From assembly GCA_001899685.1 (NCBI GenBank), contig MKWG01000003.1, forward strand, positions 62,001 to 126,000: a stretch of 64,000 nt of DNA, given 5' to 3'. Positions 9,759-20,600 of this stretch are shown one piece after another. The notes below the pieces were generated by a model. The model was not told the origin of the DNA. It did no database searches and was given only the letters and a program-made list of their open reading frames with translations. The translations under genes were made by a program, and so were the position numbers. Position 1 is the first letter of the stretch. The number at the start of each line of letters is the position of its first letter. The DNA comes from Sphingobacteriales bacterium 44-15. Lineage in GTDB: Bacteria > Bacteroidota > Bacteroidia > Chitinophagales > Chitinophagaceae.

Positions 9759-9777
9759 TCATCTGGCTGCTACTCTC

Positions 9778-9819
9778 AGAAAAGCGGGTGTTCTCTGTTT
9801 AAGAGACACCCGCTTTTCT
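9778..9819 (+). terminator. Intrinsic terminator after susD1
   Basis: AGAAAAGCGGGTGT and ACACCCGCTTTTCT form a long stem closed by an inner TCTC/GAGA pair and a short TGTTTAA loop. The AAAA side on the left and the TTTT side on the right make it usable in both directions, but the nearest gene to close is susD1. Confidence 0.9.
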
Positions 9820-9893
9820 GTTTGAACTGTTTGACAAAAATATGTTTTAGGGCATGAGTATACATAGCTATTACCTCTTCTCCTAATTAGTTA

Positions 9894-10934
9894 ATGAAAT
9901 GTTATCGGAAAAAATATGCCAGCTTTACGGTCGAAGACTTTGTCGAAGACCGGGATTTCCGGCGTTGGGTTTTAACACCCGATGAAGAAATGGAGATGTT
10001 CTGGTATTCTTTTCTCCGGCAATATCCGGCACAATTCGATGCAGTAATGGAAGCCCGCAGCAGAGTACAGGCAACAGCCACTCCTGTTGGGGAACTGACG
10101 ACTACCGAGAAAAACGAATTAAGAAGCCAGATTTTTGAAGGATTACAGTTACCTCCCGGCCAGGATACTAACACCCCGTCAAAAAAAAACCGTAATACAT
10201 GGCTGATGGCCGCGGCGGTCGCCGGCTTGCTGCTGATTGGCGGAGCTGTCTGGCTGTTATTTAGCCAACACACCCCGCCACCTACTCTTTATACCCATAC
10301 AACAGCTCCCCGCCAGGTTAAAGAAATTATTTTGCCGGACAGCTCAATTGTAATTCTTAACGGTAATTCATCCATTTGGTATGATGCAGCATTTCAACAG
10401 CTTCCCCAAAGAGAAGTACATCTCCTGGGTAATGCTTATTTTAAAGTGAAAAGAACCGTAAACAATCATCCCTTCATTGTATATGCCAACCAGGTAACTA
10501 TTCATGTTACAGGCACTGAATTCAATGTGGATGCCCGCAGCGAGGCAACAGATGTTGTACTGACCAAGGGGAATATCAGTATTTCTTTAGCTGACAAATA
10601 TCGTAGCGCCCAACCTACATCGTTGGTCGCCGGCGAAGAATTCAGGATAGATACGCTAAACCACACTTTTATCACCCAAAAAACAAATACAGAACTGTAT
10701 ACAACAGCCTGGGAAAAAGGAGAATGGCATTTTGAATCCACAACACTGGAACAAATAGCCACGCTGATACAACAATTTTATGGCACAACCGTAACATTTA
10801 AAAACAACAATAGCGCTAAGCTTACCATCACTGCCGTGTTATCGGTACACAGCCTTCCGACATTAATCCATGTAATTGAAAAAACGCTGAATATAACCAT
10901 TATTGAAACCGACAATGAATTGATCATCCATTAA
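9894..10934 (+). CDS. FecR-type anti-sigma / signal-transfer protein (orphan)
   Basis: FecR proteins sit in the inner membrane, receive a signal from the STN domain of a TonB-dependent transporter and control a partner ECF sigma factor in the cytoplasm. The 346-residue protein has an N-terminal cytoplasmic part (1-100), one membrane helix (about 102-123, MAAAVAGLLLIGGAVWLLF), a periplasmic FecR domain (about 140-235, with LPDSSIVILNGNSS and FIVYANQVTIHVTGTEFNV) and a C-terminal DUF4974-like domain (about 270-345). It is 38 bases upstream of the STN-bearing susC2, the usual partner order. No ECF sigma factor gene lies upstream, where one is normally found; susD1 and its terminator are there instead. 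A decayed relative lies at 17261-17576. Confidence 0.92.
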   Translation: MKCYRKKYASFTVEDFVEDRDFRRWVLTPDEEMEMFWYSFLRQYPAQFDAVMEARSRVQATATPVGELTTTEKNELRSQIFEGLQLPPGQDTNTPSKKNRNTWLMAAAVAGLLLIGGAVWLLFSQHTPPPTLYTHTTAPRQVKEIILPDSSIVILNGNSSIWYDAAFQQLPQREVHLLGNAYFKVKRTVNNHPFIVYANQVTIHVTGTEFNVDARSEATDVVLTKGNISISLADKYRSAQPTSLVAGEEFRIDTLNHTFITQKTNTELYTTAWEKGEWHFESTTLEQIATLIQQFYGTTVTFKNNNSAKLTITAVLSVHSLPTLIHVIEKTLNITIIETDNELIIH

Positions 10935-10972
10935 TTAAATTTTTTATTCTTTAACCTTCAATCAAAACAGTT

Positions 10973-13900
10973 ATGAAAAGAAAACCATCTTTTTCAAAAC
11001 GCTGCTTCGGAGTCTTACTGTCTGGACTGTTACTGGTGTCCTCAACAGTATTACGGGCGCAGGACGATGCAACCCTGCTCCCCTCTTCAGGCAACACCGC
11101 CGCCGATAATTCCGGTACAGGCGGTATAAAAACAAGCTCTCTGCAGGAGTTTATGCAGGAATTTAAAAAAACCTATGAGAACATCTTCTACAGCTATCAG
11201 TCAAATACACTTAAAGCAGTAAAAGTACATTACAACGAACTGACCCGGGAAAGCAACCCTGATGCAGTGCTGAGAGAAGTGCTTTCCACAGGAGGCCTGC
11301 AGTTTGAAAAAATCCAGGAAGTATATATCATTAAGCAAAAGGGGGCACAGCAACCGGCACAGGAGAACATTGCAGCACCGGCGGTGGCTTTTGAAGCTGC
11401 AGCGCAGGCAGATTTTCTTGTTAAAGGGCATGTGAGCGATGCCGGCAGTCCTTTGGCCGGAGTAACTGTTACTGAAAAAGGAAGCACTAATGCAACAACT
11501 ACAGACACCAGGGGAAATTTCTCGCTCAATATAAGCAGGAGCAATGCTACCTTGGTTTTTACTTCCGTAGGATTCAAAACACTGGAAGTAGCTGTAGATG
11601 GCAGGAGCCAGGTGTCCGTGGTGCTGGAACCTGCTGCACAAGAGTTAGAGCAGGTAGTAGTAACTTCTCTCGGTATGAAAAAGGAGAAAAGATCGCTGGG
11701 CTACAGTATTTCTTCCGTTAACGCTAAAGATATGGAAACCGGCGGCGCTTCAAACGTATTAAAATCAGTGGAAGGTAAGGTAACGGGCGTTCAGATGAAC
11801 AGCCTTACTTCCTCTCCCACTTCTTCCGTGATGTTCAATATACGCGGTGCCACCTCCCTAGCAGGGATTATGGGAGCAAGCAATATCAACAATGCAACCC
11901 AGCCCCTGATCGTGCTGAACGGGGTTCCGCTGGGCTCCAACACGGTAGGTACCGCAAGCGGCAATAATCCTAATGTCCCATTGCCTATCGACGTCGGTAA
12001 TTTTATCTCTACCCTCAACCCCAACGATATCGAAAGCATCTCCGTGCTGAAAGGCGCCAGCGCTGCTGCGCTCTACGGAGCTTCGGCAGGTAACGGCGTG
12101 ATCATGATCACCACCAAATCAGGCGCCAACGCTAAAAAGGGATTGGGGATTTCAGTGACCAGCTCCACTTCTTTCGACCAGGCCTATAGCGCCCCTCCCG
12201 TTCAGCGTAGCTTTTTCCAGGGCGATGAAGACGGTAGCGCTTTGACCGAAGACAAAAAAGGCCTGGGATGGGCTATTGATGATAAGGTAAACAACAACGA
12301 GCCGGTATGGAGGTGGAATATCCTTACACAGGAATGGGAAAAATCCGTTCTTGAAGCCCGCGGGGATAAAAACCCACTGCTGGCTTTCCTGAGAACAGGG
12401 GTGATGACCGATAATAATGTGGCCGTAACCGGAAACTACGACAAAGGAAACTACCGGCTCAACCTGGGCAATATGGTATATAATGGCGTGGTGCCCAGCA
12501 ACAGAACAATCAGGAACAATATTTCTTTTGATTCCAAATACAATGTAAACAATAAACTTTCTGTAAGCTCTCAGGCATCCTGGTCTCATACCTTTGTGCC
12601 TAATCAGTCGCATATTCAGTATAAAAGGGAAGACAACCCGCTGGCCCATGCCATGTCTATGCCTATCAATATGCCCAAAATGTCGGAATGGAAACAGGCT
12701 GATCCCTGGATCACCGGATGGGAAGGGCAATACCAGAACACACCTTACCTGAAGAACCCGGGAGAAGACCGCCTGAGCAGGGTAAACGCTGCCACAGGCA
12801 AGGATGGCGCCGTTGGCAAAAACGGACCTTATTTTGCCGCTCAGAATGTTATCAGGTCCTATACCAAGGACGTATTCTTTGGAAAAGTACAGTTGGATTA
12901 TAAGATAATTGATCCCCTGCTGCTCACCCTGCGCTCGGGTATCAGCCACGAAAGCTTTGCATTCGAAAGAAAAACTCCCTGGGGTGCGGAAAGGTCAGAG
13001 CTGGGGGGATACGAGCAGGTCCAAAACAATGGCCTCAGTGTAAGGAATGATGTGCTGCTTGCCTACAATAAGCGTTTTCTTAACAGCAGGCTTTCTCTTG
13101 ACGCGTTGGGTGGCTTTTCCTATAACTACGGCGAAAGCAACAGTTCCGGGTTTGGCGGAAATGATTTGTCAACACCAAACAACTTTAGTTTCAGTGCATT
13201 ACCTGCCTCAGTAAAGCAGAATACCTCCTATTTCTCCAGAGGATATCCCAGCCGCAGTTACGGCGCCTATGCCACAGCGAGCATCGGGTGGCAGAATATG
13301 GTTTATGTAGAGCTGTCGGGGCGTAATGACTGGGTAGGTATCCTGCCCCATGAAAAAGACCATCATTTCTACCCCGGCGCTTCTTTAAGCTGGATTGCAT
13401 CGGAAACCTTCAATATGGGTAATGTATTCAATTTCCTCAAGCTGAGAGGAGGCTATGCCGAAACAGGCTATGGTATCGGAAAACCTATCAACCTGGACAG
13501 CTATGGTATAGGCAGTACCTGGGATGGCGTTACGAGGGGAACCATTGGCGGTGATCCTGTAGACCCGAATATCAAGCCCGAACTGAACAAAACCAAAGAA
13601 GCGGGTATTGACTTCAGGGCATTTGATAATCGCATAGCAGGAGAATTTACCGTTTACTCCAAAGATCATATCAACCAGATCCAGAGTCTGCCGATGGTAA
13701 CCTCTTCAGGATACAGCTCAATACTCACCAATATGGGTGCGGTAAAATCTACCGGTATTGAAGCGTCTCTAACGGTAACGCCCATACGGACCAAAGACTG
13801 GCAGGTAAATCTTACCGGTAATATCAGCACTTTTAAATCGGTGATTGATGAGCTGGATCCCCGCTTCGCTGAAAGATTTTACTCGTATAAAGGATCAGCG

Positions 13901-14821
13901 ATGCTGCCTTTGTTCAAAGGCTCACGCGTAGGAGACCTGTATGCAGCAGAGCCGATCGGCTATATCCAGACCGGAAAATACAAAGGAATGATGCTGACCG
14001 GTCCTGAAGGTATCATTGATCAGGCCGTTACAACCACAGACTATATTAAGAAGAATGCCTACTTAGGCAACATGAATCCCAAAGCCATCTACGGATTTGT
14101 GGCAGATGCCAGGTACAAAAATTTCAGGCTCAATATCGTTGCCAGCCTGAGAGTAGGAGGTGTGTTCATTTCTGAAACCCAGAAGATCATGATTGACGAT
14201 GGTATGGCAGACATCATGGCGCTGTATGGCGATAAATACAACCAATACTGGACAGGAGGCCGTTTTGCCGGTGGTTTGCCCAGTATGCCCAACCCTGATG
14301 ATATGTTCACCGGCGCAGGCTTTGAAAACTACAGGGAGCTGATGCAGGAGCTGATGACGATGTACAATGGTGATCCCCGCTACTTTGGTTACTGGAATGC
14401 GGTTTATATCAATCCCAACTACGATATGTCCGGTAAGACTGCAGAGCAAAAGCTAAGCCTTCCGGATGAAGCCTATATCAAGAACGGGGATGATCTCACC
14501 CAAACGCTCATCATGAATCCTTATAACATGGAAGGACAGGAGTTATGGTCCGGAGCCCAGTTCAGAACGCATGATGCCACTTCATTGAAGTTAAAGGAAA
14601 TTAACCTGAGCTATACCTTCAACAGGTCGCTGGCGCAGAGGCTGCGTTGCCAGGATATTTCCATTACCCTTTTTGCCAAGAATGTAATGTTCTGGGCAAA
14701 AAATAAAATGAAGGAAGATCCGGAAACGGCTTTCTATAATGGTATAGACGGTATGGGTGTTGCAGACTTTGGATTACCGCCGATCCGCACTATGGGCGTA
14801 AAAATTGGCGTTAATTTTTAA
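10973..14821 (+). CDS. SusC/RagA-type TonB-dependent outer-membrane transporter with STN domain (module 2)
   Basis: The 1282-residue protein has a signal peptide (about 1-29, LLSGLLLVSSTVLRAQ), an STN domain (about 56-122, SLQEFMQEFKKTYENIFYSY), a carboxypeptidase-D-like domain (about 148-222, starting FLVKGHVSDAGSPL), a plug with IRGATSLAGIMG and a barrel ending KIGVNF. Together with the upstream fecR it has the parts of a trans-envelope signalling transporter. Its leader and first 60 codons are closely related to those of susC3 at 17618, so the two modules share an origin. The plug is longer than that of module 1, with an insertion around the NGVPLGSNTVG segment. The ligand is unknown. Confidence 0.95.
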   Translation: MKRKPSFSKRCFGVLLSGLLLVSSTVLRAQDDATLLPSSGNTAADNSGTGGIKTSSLQEFMQEFKKTYENIFYSYQSNTLKAVKVHYNELTRESNPDAVLREVLSTGGLQFEKIQEVYIIKQKGAQQPAQENIAAPAVAFEAAAQADFLVKGHVSDAGSPLAGVTVTEKGSTNATTTDTRGNFSLNISRSNATLVFTSVGFKTLEVAVDGRSQVSVVLEPAAQELEQVVVTSLGMKKEKRSLGYSISSVNAKDMETGGASNVLKSVEGKVTGVQMNSLTSSPTSSVMFNIRGATSLAGIMGASNINNATQPLIVLNGVPLGSNTVGTASGNNPNVPLPIDVGNFISTLNPNDIESISVLKGASAAALYGASAGNGVIMITTKSGANAKKGLGISVTSSTSFDQAYSAPPVQRSFFQGDEDGSALTEDKKGLGWAIDDKVNNNEPVWRWNILTQEWEKSVLEARGDKNPLLAFLRTGVMTDNNVAVTGNYDKGNYRLNLGNMVYNGVVPSNRTIRNNISFDSKYNVNNKLSVSSQASWSHTFVPNQSHIQYKREDNPLAHAMSMPINMPKMSEWKQADPWITGWEGQYQNTPYLKNPGEDRLSRVNAATGKDGAVGKNGPYFAAQNVIRSYTKDVFFGKVQLDYKIIDPLLLTLRSGISHESFAFERKTPWGAERSELGGYEQVQNNGLSVRNDVLLAYNKRFLNSRLSLDALGGFSYNYGESNSSGFGGNDLSTPNNFSFSALPASVKQNTSYFSRGYPSRSYGAYATASIGWQNMVYVELSGRNDWVGILPHEKDHHFYPGASLSWIASETFNMGNVFNFLKLRGGYAETGYGIGKPINLDSYGIGSTWDGVTRGTIGGDPVDPNIKPELNKTKEAGIDFRAFDNRIAGEFTVYSKDHINQIQSLPMVTSSGYSSILTNMGAVKSTGIEASLTVTPIRTKDWQVNLTGNISTFKSVIDELDPRFAERFYSYKGSAMLPLFKGSRVGDLYAAEPIGYIQTGKYKGMMLTGPEGIIDQAVTTTDYIKKNAYLGNMNPKAIYGFVADARYKNFRLNIVASLRVGGVFISETQKIMIDDGMADIMALYGDKYNQYWTGGRFAGGLPSMPNPDDMFTGAGFENYRELMQELMTMYNGDPRYFGYWNAVYINPNYDMSGKTAEQKLSLPDEAYIKNGDDLTQTLIMNPYNMEGQELWSGAQFRTHDATSLKLKEINLSYTFNRSLAQRLRCQDISITLFAKNVMFWAKNKMKEDPETAFYNGIDGMGVADFGLPPIRTMGVKIGVNF

Positions 14822-14854
14822 GTCTGATCAAACAAAATCTATAAAACGAATGTT

Positions 14855-16591
14855 ATGATAAAAAGATCAATACAGTATATCACACTAGGGGCGCTGCTAT
14901 TAGCAGGCGTATCCTGTAGTAAGAGCCAATTGAGGTACAACGAGCGGGAAACCTCTCTTGATGTTAATTATTTCACTTATTCCCGGTACCTGCTCACCTC
15001 CGCTATTGTAGGAGTTGCCCAGCAATATGGAAAAGCGGTACTCAGTGAGCCCAAAAGTGAGGCGACACTATACTTTATGGATTGCTACAGGGGCAGTTCT
15101 GCTGCTGCTACACTTTATGGCGTCACATCCCAGTATTGGGATTACGAGGGAAAAAACCCTTATACCGAACAGTTGCGCTATCTGGCGGCTGTCGCAAAAC
15201 TGGCAACCGAAGAGAACAATATGGCCAATGTGGCCGCTGCTAACATTTTAAAATGCGTGGTTGGCGGGTATCTTACCGAAAAATACGGGAATATTCCCTT
15301 CAGCGAAGCCAACCTGGGCAGAGAAGGTAATATGTTTCCCAAGTTCGATACGCAGAAAGAAGTATACGAGCAGATGTTTACCCTGCTGGATCAGGCGGTT
15401 TCCATTTTGTCGGATGCCGGCAGCGAAGGGCTGCCCTCCAATCACGATGTACTCTTTCAGGGAGTCCGGGCCAAATGGATAAAACTTGCCAATTCCCTAA
15501 AGTTCAGGCTCATGGTACATTCCTATGAAGCCTTTAAAAAATCCGGGAGAGATCTGAGCAGCGAAATGCAGGCCATTGCCAGCAGTGGGAACTATATGTC
15601 ATCTATAACTGATAATGCCGGGCTTACATTTTCCGGGATCAGCCAGGATGAATCGTGGTACCTGCAAAGAAACTGGGGTACCGGCAACGACTTTACCGAG
15701 CAGAAACCTACCAAGTACCTGATAGACCAGATGGTGGCGCTTGATGATCCGCGTATGTACGTGATCTTCGCGCCGGCGCTTTCTCCGATATCGGCAAAAG
15801 CCACAGAATCCAGCGAAAACATCAAGATAAATGGCTATACTTATAAAATAGACTATTATCCTTCTTCGATGTATGATCCTTCAGAGCTTGTAGCTGCCGG
15901 AAGAGATCTTAATGGTGGTATAATATCTGTACCTTATACACTCGATGCTATGTGGTTTGGAGCACCCAATCCGATAACTATCAATACGCAGTATGCAAGC
16001 GCTACCAACTTACCAGGTACTAATGGCTTTTATGACAACCGCCGTATTACAGGGTTTTCGCAACTGATCGCCAAAACCTCCGATCCCCGTCTTAAAGCCG
16101 TAGTAATGGAGTCAAGCGAAATGATGTTCCTTTTGGCCGAAGCACGCCAGAGAGGATGGATCTCTGCCGGAACGGTTAAAGATTACTACGAAAAGGGCAT
16201 TGAGCTATCGTTTAAAAGGTGGCAGATTGAGGACGGAACCAAGCCGGTAAGCTATATCGGCTCCGACAAGATCGTGGATGACTTCAGTGCCTACTATGCA
16301 AAGCCTGCTGTAGCATTGGATGGTACCGATGCCGATCTTGATAAAATCGCTATCCAGAAATGGTTGGCTTTGCTGGTTACCAATCACACCGAAGCCTATA
16401 CCGATTATAAGCGCACCGGCAGACCGGCATTCATCAAAAAAATTGTTGAGTCATTCTCCACATACAACTACCCGGTACGTTATATGTACCCGTTGGATGA
16501 ATCGAGCAACAATAAAGAACAATATGACGCTGTCGTATCTGCAATAGGAGGTAAAGATCTTCCTTCTGTTAAGATGTGGATATTGCAGTAA
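14855..16591 (+). CDS. SusD/RagB-type surface lipoprotein (module 2)
   Basis: The 578-residue protein has a lipoprotein signal (LGALLLAGVSC, lipidated cysteine near residue 22) and the SusD-like layout: FQGVRAKWIKLANSLKFRLM in the middle, ESSEMMFLLAEARQRGW in the C-terminal half and YKRTGRPAF near the end. It would bind the ligand on the cell surface and cap the SusC2 barrel. It follows susC2 by 33 bases and is closed by a strong terminator, so fecR-susC2-susD2 is probably one transcription unit. Unlike SusD1 it lacks the LNTDPN segment after the lipobox. Confidence 0.93.
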   Translation: MIKRSIQYITLGALLLAGVSCSKSQLRYNERETSLDVNYFTYSRYLLTSAIVGVAQQYGKAVLSEPKSEATLYFMDCYRGSSAAATLYGVTSQYWDYEGKNPYTEQLRYLAAVAKLATEENNMANVAAANILKCVVGGYLTEKYGNIPFSEANLGREGNMFPKFDTQKEVYEQMFTLLDQAVSILSDAGSEGLPSNHDVLFQGVRAKWIKLANSLKFRLMVHSYEAFKKSGRDLSSEMQAIASSGNYMSSITDNAGLTFSGISQDESWYLQRNWGTGNDFTEQKPTKYLIDQMVALDDPRMYVIFAPALSPISAKATESSENIKINGYTYKIDYYPSSMYDPSELVAAGRDLNGGIISVPYTLDAMWFGAPNPITINTQYASATNLPGTNGFYDNRRITGFSQLIAKTSDPRLKAVVMESSEMMFLLAEARQRGWISAGTVKDYYEKGIELSFKRWQIEDGTKPVSYIGSDKIVDDFSAYYAKPAVALDGTDADLDKIAIQKWLALLVTNHTEAYTDYKRTGRPAFIKKIVESFSTYNYPVRYMYPLDESSNNKEQYDAVVSAIGGKDLPSVKMWILQ

Positions 16592-16631
16592 TAAGTTTTA
16601 GTGAACTAAGTTTGTACAGTTAGTATGGTGC

Positions 16632-16667
16632 GCAGCGGGTTGGTTTTTCCAACCCGCTGCTTTTTTT
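16632..16667 (+). terminator. Intrinsic terminator after susD2
   Basis: GCAGCGGGTTGG (16632-16643) pairs perfectly with CCAACCCGCTGC (16649-16660) around a five-T loop and is followed by seven T residues. This is a textbook rho-independent terminator. Confidence 0.95.
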
Positions 16668-16689
16668 GACCCTGCGTACTCGGATAAAC

Positions 16690-16975
16690 TAAAAAAATGG
16701 AAGCCTATCGGGCGTATTTCATTTCTTCACAGGCGGAAATATGCAACGGATTGAAATTCGCTGGAATAATATGCTACCGTGCCGATGGCTTGCAGTTCCA
16801 TGTTCCGGAGCCGTAGGCTCGATCACATATTCTCACGTGGGATTTCAATCCCATGCGAAAAATTGAAATGCACCCAAACTATCGCGATCTGATCATTATA
16901 AGCAGGGGCTGCTGTTTAACGTCCGTGTCTGCTTTTTCTATGCCACGAATGCGCCTGCGGCGTATTCGTGTATCA
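16690..16975. repeat. Cluster of short palindromes in the gap between modules 2 and 3
   Basis: Within about 290 bases there are several short dyads: GAGCC-GTA-GGCTC, TGGGATT-TC-AATCCCA, and CACGAATGCGCC-TGC-GGCGTATTCGTG (16944-16970, one mismatch). A decayed AACGGATTGAAATTCG segment and a GTGCCGATGGC segment lie beside them. No long open frame fits. The arrangement resembles the palindromic intergenic repeats common in Bacteroidota genomes, but copy number cannot be judged here. The rest of the gap up to the fecR remnant at 17261 shows only an unconvincing 93-codon frame. Confidence 0.45.
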
Positions 16976-17260
16976 AATTCGCGTTATGTATTTTGTGCCT
17001 GATAACTGCAGATGTTTTTAAATAATTCTCACAAAAGTCTTGCAGCAATGATGCCGCCAGATCAAATCTTACACTTCAAAACAGATAATTCTCTCAAGAT
17101 TTTTTATGAATTAACACTACATATTCGTGCATCAGTAGCGATATACTCCTTTTCCAAAATCTATGAGGCATCCCCGGTTATTCAGCATCCCCTAAGTATT
17201 TTTACTTATTGCCGGCAATCTTTTCTCCCTAATAAAGCTATGCTCAAACCCAATCTTTCT

Positions 17261-17576
17261 TCTGTTATTTTCAAAATATATTTTGAGTTATGAGTATACA
17301 CAGACTCTCTGCTTCTCCAACATCCGTTAATCAAATGTTGTTTTGAAAAACATAGCAGTTTACAATGACATTTTTGAATGCTGTACCCTTGAACAACGGC
17401 CACGCTGATACAACAGTTTTATGGTATAACCGTAACACTTAAAAATAACAATAACGCTTAAACTTGCCATACCTGTCGTGTTATCGTCGTGTAATCTTCC
17501 AACATTAAATAATTCATGTAATTGAAAAAAGCCGCATATGATCATTGTTGAAATAAACAATGAATTGATCATTCAT
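17261..17576 (+). pseudogene. fecR remnant (internal deletion and frameshifts)
   Basis: The segment aligns by eye to the start and the end of the intact fecR at 9894 but lacks the middle. The leader ATGAGTATACA and the start region TTAATCAAATGTT match bases just before and at the fecR start. From about 17368 the sequence resumes with the last 60-65 codons (CACGCTGATACAACAGTTTT, then TAACCGTAACA, then TTCATGTAATTGAAAAAA, then AATGAATTGATCATTCATTC). It then runs into the same TTAACC-CAATCAAA-CAGTTATG leader that precedes susC2. Several indels and in-frame stops rule out a protein. It holds the position of fecR in module 3, directly upstream of susC3. The domains lost include the membrane helix and most of the FecR domain. 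Confidence 0.88.
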
Positions 17577-17617
17577 TCGTAAAACTTTTTATTTATTAAC
17601 CTCCAATCAAACCAGTT

Positions 17618-20600
17618 ATGAAAAGAAGACCATCTCTTTCAAAACACTACTTCGCAATGCTACTGTCTGCACTGTTGCTGGTGCATGCCACAGTATTGCG
17701 GGGACAGGATGATGCAATCCTGCCCTCCGCCCCGGATAATGCCGTTGCTGAAAACTCTGGTGCGGCCATTATAAAAACAGGCTCCCTTCCGGCAGCAACC
17801 CTTGAAGCAGCAGCTCAGGCAGATTTCCCTGTTAAAGGACATGTAAGCGATACCAGGGGTCCTCTGGCTGGCGTAACAGTGACTGAAAAAGGAAAGGCAA
17901 ATGCAACAACAACCAATAATGATGGAAATTTTTCAATAAGGGTAGCCGATGGGAATGCTATATTGATATTTACTTCAGTAGGATACAATACGCAGGAAGT
18001 TGCTGTAAGCAACAGAACAAATATCAGTGTCCAGCTCCAAACAGCGAGCAGGGAAATGGACGCTGTAGTTGTGACTGCCCTGGGTATCAGCAAGGCTAAA
18101 AAAGCATTAGGCTATTCTATAGGAGAAGTAAAATCAGGTATGATGGATCGCGTTCCCCAGAAAGATCTGCTTGGCGCACTCACTGCAAAAATGTCGGGGG
18201 TAAAAATTACAAATACATCAAATGATGTGAACAGCGATACATATGTTAATATACGTGGTATCTCCTCTCTTGCAGGGAACAACAGCCCGTTAGTTGTTGT
18301 AGACGGGGTGCCTACCGGCGACCCCAGGGTGATGAAAGATATTAATCCGGACAATATTGAAAGTGTTACCGTTTTAAAAGGTCCAAGCGCTGCAGCATTG
18401 TATGGTTCAAGAGCAGGTAACGGTGTAATACTCATCACCAGCAAGGCAGGCAAAAGTAAAAGAGGATTAGGTGTAGATGCAAATATCGGCTATACTTATA
18501 CCGTGCCGTATAAATATATCAACCTGCAAAGACGATTTACCTCGGGAATAAGCGGAGTGTTGAATGAAAATTCTTACCAGCAGTGGAATGGCCCGGAAGA
18601 AGGTGAATCTGCTGTTCAATGGAACACAAACGGAGAATCCAAGCCTTTGGTTTTTTATGACAATTCTCTTCAGGATTATTTTAGGACGGGTCTTGAAAAA
18701 GTATATGATGTAAGCGTAAGTGGTTCTAATGATCGTGGAAGTTTCAGGCTCGGATTGTCATATCTAAACGCAGACGGCGTTTATCCCGGGGTTGAGCTGC
18801 AACGGAGCGGAGTGAACCTATCCACTACGTACAATATTACCAAGAAGGTGAAAGTTTCCGTCAACATGGATGTTTCAAATCCTTATTCAGATAATTACCC
18901 TCTAAAAAATGGCGGGGAAACACAGTATATGGCTATATACCAGGTACCGCCTCATATAAACATTAATGACCTGAAAGATTATTGGATAACTCCGGGCGTT
19001 CAGCAAAGGAATTTTAATGCGGCTCATGACAATCCATGGTTTGCAGCTTATGAACTTCAGGATAAATTTAACAGGATCAGAATGATGGGAAATATTAAGC
19101 TGGAATATGATATCCTGAAGGATTTGAAATTAATGGGGCGTTTTGCTTATAACGGTAATAATGAAAAAAGAGTATACAGACAGGCCTGGTCAGGTTATGG
19201 CGGTGATGGTGGCGGACAAAACAAGCCACAGGGCACATTGAATGAAACCATCAATGATCAAAGGGAGATAAACTCCGATTTCCTACTCTCTTACAAAAAA
19301 ACCATCGGCAAGTTTGAGATTGCTCCGTCTGTCGGTGGAAACCTTATGACCCAGCGGAACTATAAGATGAATGCATACGGAGATCCGCTTATTCTTCCAG
19401 GACTGTATACACTCTCAAATATTAGCAGGAATGGATTGACGTATGCCGACCTGACCTACAAAAAGAATATTTATAGTACTTATGGACTGGTGGACCTGAG
19501 CTACGATAATATGATATTCCTGAATGTAACAGCAAGAAATGACTGGTCAAGTACCCTGCCTAAGGATAACCGGTCTTACTTTTATCCATCAGCTTCACTT
19601 AGTGTGTTAGTGAACGAAATGCTTTCACTTCCTTCATGGGTTTCGATGCTCAAGCTCAGATCTGGTTTTTCTCAGGTTGGTAAAGATACCGATCCTTATG
19701 TTATCGCTACCGTGCTCAGCCAGGGCACATGGGGCAGCAATACCATGTATACGGTACCCAGCAACCTGCCTAACATCAACCTGAAGCCTGAAATTGCTAA
19801 AGCATTCGAAATCGGAACAGATATTTCTTTATTCAATAACCGGCTGGGCGCAGATTTTACCTATTACAAAGTTCAAAATACCAACCAGATATTAAATGCA
19901 TCTACATCAGCGGCATCTGGTTATCTGGCAGCAACAATAAATGCAGGTAATATTGAAAACACTGGTATTGAGATAGGAATTAGCGGTGTTCCTATACGAA
20001 CTAAAAACTTCACCTGGGATGTCCGCGCCAATTTTACACGAGAAAGAAGCAGGCTAAAGGAACTTACGAAAGGTATAGATCAATTCCAATTCTGGGAGAG
20101 CACTTCGGTATTTGCAATTTCCAAGGTAGGGGAGTATATAGGGGATATTTATGCGTCTGATATGATACGGGTGGAAGACAAAGCCAGTCCATATTATGGA
20201 TGGCCTTTATTAAATTCGAATGGTATGCTTCAGCGTAACAATGATCATTCGTCTCTTATAAAAGTGGGCAATTTCCTGCCTAATTTCATGATAGGATTAC
20301 AAACCGCCTTGTCATATAAAAGGTTTACGCTTTCAGTAAGCGTTGATTGGAGACAGGGAGGAACCTATTACGATCAAACGATGATGCGTCTGGCACGGGC
20401 AGGAAAGGTTGAATATTTCCATAACAATGCCAACTCAAGCACATTTACGGGTATCCGCAGTAATAATTCCTTCGATGGCGATAATAGCGCTTTGGCCAAT
20501 GAAATTAAATCACACCCGGAAATTTACCAGCAGGACACATGGGTTGGCGGCCGAACACAGGATCTGGGCGGGTTTCTTTATTCAAATGGCGTATATGAAG

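Noticed and set aside
12152-12949. A 265-codon open frame antisense to susC2
   Set aside because: It lies wholly within an intact susC and mirrors its codon pattern; no start signal or domain supports it. The same holds for antisense frames over guaB (2150-3707) and pyk (43788-44627).
17012-17293. A 93-codon open frame in the gap before susC3
   Set aside because: It runs into the conserved leader of the fecR remnant, has low-complexity composition and shows no domain. It is best read as chance.
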